Below, in pieces: positions 59,795-64,000 of a DNA stretch of 64,000 bases (position 1 is the stretch's first letter; each line of letters begins with the position of its first letter). Below the pieces are notes generated by a model that made no database searches, had not been told where the DNA came from, and saw only the letters and a list, made by a program, of their open reading frames with translations. The translations under genes were made by a program, and so were the position numbers. Source of the stretch: Dyella terrae (GTDB lineage Bacteria; Pseudomonadota; Gammaproteobacteria; Xanthomonadales; Rhodanobacteraceae); NCBI RefSeq assembly GCF_022394535.1, contig NZ_CP089414.1, positions 372,001 to 436,000 of the forward strand. The letters run 5' to 3'.

Positions 59795-62059
59795 ATGGCG
59801 AGGAATAGCGGGGGAATGGCAAGCAGCCGGATTCACCGGCTGTCGTTGGGGAAGACGCTGCTTGCGGTGCTGGCGCTGTGCGCCTGCACCGCAACGCGCG
59901 CCAGCGATGACGAACTGGCCTATCGCTACGCCAGCGTGCGCATCGGTGGTGGAGGCTACGTAAGCGGGCTGGTATTTCACCCGGCCGAACGCGGCCTGTA
60001 CTACGCGCGTACCGACGTGGGTGGCGCCTACCGCTGGGATCAGGCCAGCGGGCAGTGGGTGTCGCTCACCGACTGGATCGAGGCGAAAGACACCAATCTG
60101 CTCGGCATCGATAGCCTAGCGCTCGATCCTTCCGACAAGGAATGGGTCTACCTCGCCGCCGGCACCTACACCACGCCGACCACAGGCAATGCCGCCGTCC
60201 TGCGCTCGCACGATCGCGGCGCCCACTTCGAACGTGCTGATCTACCGTTCAAGCTGGGCGGCAACGAGCTGGGGCGCGGCAATGGTGAGCGCCTTGCTGT
60301 CGATCCGCACGATGGTCGCGTACTGTTCCTTGGTTCGCGTGACGCGGGACTCTGGCGCAGCGACGACCATGGCGCACACTGGTCGAAGGCCGATAGTTTT
60401 CCCGCCGTCGCGACGTCGCCCGCTGCGACCGCGACGAACAGCTGGCGCCCGCAATCCATCGGCATCGTGTTCGTGGTGTTCGAGCCTGCCAGTGGCAAGC
60501 CCGGTGCACCTACGCCGGTGTTGTATGCCGGCGTCTCGACGCGCGAAACCAGCTTGTTTCGCTCCACCGATGGCGGCCGCAGTTGGAGTGCCATTCCGGG
60601 GCAGCCCACGGGCTTGCGACCCAGCCACATGCACCGAGCCAGTGACGGCAGCTATGTGCTGAGTTACGGCGATGAACCCGGCCCGGACACCATGAGTGAC
60701 GGCGCGGTGTGGCGCTGGCAGCCCGCGGGCAATCACTGGACGGACATCACGCCGGTATCGAGCAAGAGCACGCCATCAGGATTCGGCTGGGGCGACGTCG
60801 CGGTGGACCCATCCAACCCTAAGGTGCTGATCGCGAGCACGCATCATCGCTATGAACCGCATGACGTGCTTTTCCGCAGCACCGACGGGGGCAAAGACTG
60901 GAGCGAGATTTTCGCGCACTCGTCGTTCGATCACACCGCGGCGCTTTGGACCAGCGCGCTTACGCCGCATTGGATGACCACGGTAGCGATCGATCCCTTC
61001 GACGCTGATCACGTGATGTTCGTTACCGGCTATGGCGTCTGGGCCTCGCGGGACATGCGCGGGTTCGACAAGGGCGGCACCGTGCACTGGTGGTTCCAGG
61101 ATCGTGGCCTGGAAGAAGTGGTGCCACTGAGTGTGATCAGTCCTCCCCAGGGCGCGCACTTGCTCAGCGCCGTGGGCGATCTGGACGGTTTCCGCCACGA
61201 CGATCTCAACGTGGCACCACTCCAGTTCACGCCACCACCGCGTTATGCGAATGGCGAGAGCATTGACTACGCCGAACAACGCCCCTTACTGATCGTACGT
61301 AGCGGACGCCTGCGTCAGCCCTTTGGGTCCGCCGTGCGTGCTGCGTGGTCCGAGGATGGCGGCGAGCATTGGCAGGCCTTCGCTGGCGAACCGCCAGAAG
61401 GCGAGGGCGCGGGAAGTATTGCCGTGGCCGCGGATGGCGTTGCTGTCGTGTGGGCGCCGAGCAATGCGCGACACGTCTATCTCACGCGTGATCGTGGCCA
61501 GCACTGGCAGGTGGCACAAGGACTGGGCGAACGCCTGCGCGTGCTTGCCGACCGGATCGATGCGCGGCGGTTTTACGCCTTCTCGCCGCATACCGGTGCC
61601 TTGTTCGCCAGCAACGACAACGGCGCGACGTTTGCGCCGATCCCGGGTGAATTTGGCGATGCCGCGCGTGGCCATGGCGAGGTGCAACTGGAAGCATCGC
61701 CTGCCAAGGCCGGCATGCTGTGGCTTGCCGCACCCGACTTGCCCTTGCTGCGTGGCGACGCGCAGGGGCATCTGCTGCAGCGCCTACCCGGCATCACGGG
61801 TGTCGATGCATTCGGCTTCGGCAAGCCAGCCAGTGGCGGCGGCGAACCTACCTTGTTCGTCGCAGGGCGGCGCGATGGGCAGCAGGGCATTTTCCGCTCC
61901 ATCGACGGTGGCCAGCGTTGGCAGCGTGTCGACGACGACGCGCATCGTTACGGGCACATCGGCCTGCTTAGTGGTGATCCGCGCGTGTTTGGACGTTTCT
62001 ATGCCGCGACCAGTGGGCGCGGCCTGATCTATGGCGAACCGGTGGAGTCCACCCCTTGA
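59795..62059 (+). CDS. GH74-type xyloglucanase
   Basis: 754 aa from the ATG at 59795; an ATG at 59816 is an alternative. A signal peptide with a possible lipobox-like ALCAC (about residues 27-31) suggests membrane anchoring or plain secretion. Two seven-bladed propellers carry BNR/Asp-box repeats such as SDDHGAHW, STDGGRSW, STDGGKDW and SIDGGQRW. The first catalytic Asp is in ARTDVGGAYRWD (Asp74) and the second is probably in GDLDGF (about 461-466); both motifs are typical of GH74 endo-xyloglucanases. It would cut the xyloglucan backbone outside or at the surface of the cell. Its stop overlaps the esterase start (TTGA). Confidence 0.9.
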   Translation: MARNSGGMASSRIHRLSLGKTLLAVLALCACTATRASDDELAYRYASVRIGGGGYVSGLVFHPAERGLYYARTDVGGAYRWDQASGQWVSLTDWIEAKDTNLLGIDSLALDPSDKEWVYLAAGTYTTPTTGNAAVLRSHDRGAHFERADLPFKLGGNELGRGNGERLAVDPHDGRVLFLGSRDAGLWRSDDHGAHWSKADSFPAVATSPAATATNSWRPQSIGIVFVVFEPASGKPGAPTPVLYAGVSTRETSLFRSTDGGRSWSAIPGQPTGLRPSHMHRASDGSYVLSYGDEPGPDTMSDGAVWRWQPAGNHWTDITPVSSKSTPSGFGWGDVAVDPSNPKVLIASTHHRYEPHDVLFRSTDGGKDWSEIFAHSSFDHTAALWTSALTPHWMTTVAIDPFDADHVMFVTGYGVWASRDMRGFDKGGTVHWWFQDRGLEEVVPLSVISPPQGAHLLSAVGDLDGFRHDDLNVAPLQFTPPPRYANGESIDYAEQRPLLIVRSGRLRQPFGSAVRAAWSEDGGEHWQAFAGEPPEGEGAGSIAVAADGVAVVWAPSNARHVYLTRDRGQHWQVAQGLGERLRVLADRIDARRFYAFSPHTGALFASNDNGATFAPIPGEFGDAARGHGEVQLEASPAKAGMLWLAAPDLPLLRGDAQGHLLQRLPGITGVDAFGFGKPASGGGEPTLFVAGRRDGQQGIFRSIDGGQRWQRVDDDAHRYGHIGLLSGDPRVFGRFYAATSGRGLIYGEPVESTP

Positions 62060-63996
62060 AACACATTCATGTTGGTGCCTCACTGGCGCTACTCCTGTCG
62101 CTTCCCGTGGCGGCTCAGGCAAAGCTCGAGCTGCCACTGATGTTTTCGCAAGGCGCCGTACTCCAGCGCGACATGCCCATGCATGTATGGGGATGGTCCA
62201 CGCCCGGCGCCCAAGTCACCGTAGGCTTCGATGGCGCCCATGCCACGGCGAAGGCGGATGCCAAGGGGCGCTGGGATGCAACGCTTCCCAAGCACGCTGC
62301 GGGCGGCCCGTACGCGATGGACATCGACGACGGCAGCGAGCATCGCGTGTTGCGCGACATGCTGGTGGGTGATGTCTGGCTGTGTTCCGGACAGTCGAAC
62401 ATGGAGTTCACCATGGCCGACGTGCGCGATGCCGCCGCCGAGCAGGCGAAGGCGAACGATCCGGCCATCCGCCATTTCAAGATTCCGCACACCTGGTCGC
62501 TGCAGCCGCAGGATCGCCTGGAAGGTGGCACCTGGGTGGCTGCCAGTCCTTCTACGGTGAGCGCGTTCTCCGCCGTCTGCTGGTTCTTCGCGCGTGACAT
62601 GAAGGCGCGCACCGGCGTACCGCAAGGGCTGATCAATAGCAGTTGGAGCGGCAGCAGCGTGGAAGCGTGGACCGACGCGCACACGGGCAACGTGGACGTG
62701 CAGGCGCTGGCTGACGCGATCAAGAAGGACGATGCTGCCGAAGAAGCCAAGCTCGACCAGACCCGTCAGCGCCTGGCGCGTTGGCCCGCGCAGCAGGGTG
62801 ATGTACTGGATGCGGCCGGCAAGCCAGCATGGGCTGCGGAAAAGCTCGACACATCGGCCTGGGCGGACATTGCCGTGCCCGCCTACTGGGAAACCGTGGG
62901 CTACGACGACATGGATGGCGTGGCCTGGTATCGCACCGAGTTCACGTTGAGCGCGGCGGAAGCGGCGCAGGGCGTGACGCTGGGCCTGGGCGCCGTCGAT
63001 GACTCCGACCGCAGCTACGTCAACGGTCAGTTGATTGGCGAAACCGAGAAGCAGTGGAACAAGCCGCGCGTCTACAAGGTGCCGGCCAGTGCGTTGCATG
63101 CCGGCAACAACAGCATTGCCGTACGTGTGGATGATCTTGGCAACAACGGCGGCATCCATGGCGATGCTGCCGCACTGTACGTGCAGATGGCAGATGGCGC
63201 GCGCCGACCGCTCGCTGGCACCTGGCATTTCCACACGGCCAACGTGACCCTGGTGGGCACGCCGACTCGCCACCTGACGCCTACGCTGCTGTACAACGGC
63301 ATGATCCAGCCGCTGCTGGGTTATCCCATGCGCGGCGTGGTGTGGTACCAGGGCGAGTCCAACGCATCGGCGCCGCACGCCATGGCGTATCGCAAGCAGT
63401 TCGGTGCGATGATCCAGGCATGGCGCATGGCGTGGAAGCAGCCGGAGCTGCCGTTCTTCTGGGTACAGCTGGCGAACTTCAAAAGCGGTAGCGACACGCC
63501 AGACCAAAGCCCGTGGGCGGAACTGCGTGAATCACAGTCCGCGGTGCTTTCGTTGCCGCACACCGGCCAGGCCGTCACCATCGATGTCGGCAACCCCGAC
63601 GACATTCATCCCACCGATAAGCAAGACGTGGGACACCGACTTGCGCTTGCCGCGCGCCGCGTGGTGCTGGGCGACAACATCGTGGCCTCCGGCCCCGTGT
63701 ATCGCCAATGGCATGTCGACGGTGCGAAGGCGGTGGTGTCGTTCAATACCGATGGCGCACCGCTCGCCGTGCGTGGTGGCGGCGATACCGTGGGCGGCTT
63801 CGAGGTTGCCGGTGCTGATGGCCGCTACCAATCTGCGCAGGCACGCATCGATGGCGGGAACGTCGTGGTGTCCAGTGCAGCAGTATCGCATCCAGCCGCT
63901 GTGCGCTATGGCTGGAGCGATAACCCCGTCGACGCCAACCTGATCAATGGCGACGGTTTGCCCGCATCACCGTTCCGCACCACGCCATCACCGTGA
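62056..63996 (+). CDS. Sialate O-acetylesterase-like / CE20-type acetyl-xyloglucan esterase
   Basis: 646 aa from a TTG that overlaps the GH74 stop. A signal peptide ends near AAQAKL. SGNH-type hydrolase motifs are CSGQSNMEF (nucleophile Ser114), GLINSSWSGSSVEAW, WYQGESNA and DIHPTD (Asp516/His518 pair). A jelly-roll-like domain (about 245-390, ending in NNSIAVRVDDLG) is inserted in the catalytic fold. That layout and the GH74/GH43/TonB neighbours match the CE20 family described from the Xanthomonas xyloglucan locus, which removes acetyl groups from xyloglucan. Most databases would call it sialate O-acetylesterase. The stop is 4 bases from the window end and the operon may continue. Confidence 0.88.
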   Translation: MKHIHVGASLALLLSLPVAAQAKLELPLMFSQGAVLQRDMPMHVWGWSTPGAQVTVGFDGAHATAKADAKGRWDATLPKHAAGGPYAMDIDDGSEHRVLRDMLVGDVWLCSGQSNMEFTMADVRDAAAEQAKANDPAIRHFKIPHTWSLQPQDRLEGGTWVAASPSTVSAFSAVCWFFARDMKARTGVPQGLINSSWSGSSVEAWTDAHTGNVDVQALADAIKKDDAAEEAKLDQTRQRLARWPAQQGDVLDAAGKPAWAAEKLDTSAWADIAVPAYWETVGYDDMDGVAWYRTEFTLSAAEAAQGVTLGLGAVDDSDRSYVNGQLIGETEKQWNKPRVYKVPASALHAGNNSIAVRVDDLGNNGGIHGDAAALYVQMADGARRPLAGTWHFHTANVTLVGTPTRHLTPTLLYNGMIQPLLGYPMRGVVWYQGESNASAPHAMAYRKQFGAMIQAWRMAWKQPELPFFWVQLANFKSGSDTPDQSPWAELRESQSAVLSLPHTGQAVTIDVGNPDDIHPTDKQDVGHRLALAARRVVLGDNIVASGPVYRQWHVDGAKAVVSFNTDGAPLAVRGGGDTVGGFEVAGADGRYQSAQARIDGGNVVVSSAAVSHPAAVRYGWSDNPVDANLINGDGLPASPFRTTPSP

Positions 63997-64000
63997 GGCC

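Noticed and set aside
1..64000. tRNA, rRNA or insertion sequence
   Set aside because: No cloverleaf, rRNA motif or transposase was recognised by eye on either strand.

Overview
The window looks like the chromosome of a GC-rich gammaproteobacterium, most likely in the Xanthomonadales (Rhodanobacteraceae/Xanthomonadaceae type). This is inferred from gene content: a Xanthomonas-like xyloglucan locus, long TonB receptors, ESPR-type autotransporters, and many GTG/TTG starts with 4-nt stop/start overlaps. There is no rRNA or tRNA marker to prove it.

Layout. (1) 1-33.5 kb, minus strand: a giant repeat protein (more than 8,200 codons in the window, running off the left edge) whose N-terminus carries a LEPR-XLL motif. 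It is preceded by a gene train that looks like its own export machine: TolC-type outer-membrane protein, GAF-HlyD adaptor, PqqD/M50-protease/HlyD membrane protein, a shortened SecA-like ATPase and a second periplasmic adaptor. No ABC transporter and no SecY-like channel is present. (2) 33.8-34.8 kb: tandem BamE-like lipoproteins. (3) 35-37.4 kb, minus: NarL-type regulator plus hybrid histidine kinase. (4) 37.8-48 kb, plus: a sulfotransferase and a Gly-rich autotransporter of about 3,050 aa, split by a frameshift in a G7 tract. (5) 48.3-53 kb: OmpR/QseB-like two-component pair, a DUF3313 lipoprotein, a split PqiA operon and a tiny lipoprotein. (6) 53.2-64 kb: a xyloglucan-type utilisation locus (GH43, GH29, TonB-dependent receptor, GH74, acetylesterase) that probably continues to the right.

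How they work together. The left third reads as one secreted or surface giant adhesin with a dedicated, non-canonical secretion system; a SecA-type motor may replace the ABC ATPase of a type I system. The middle holds a second surface adhesin and envelope lipoproteins. Five matches to a 6-N5-6 direct-repeat box of the PmrA/QseB kind lie upstream of the autotransporter, the regulator itself, the DUF3313/PqiA genes and the tiny lipoprotein, which suggests a local envelope regulon. The right end degrades and imports plant xyloglucan.

Three genes show an apparent one-base surplus (near 8724, 28010 and 45358-45364). They could be assembly indels, real decay or, for the G7 tract, phase variation.
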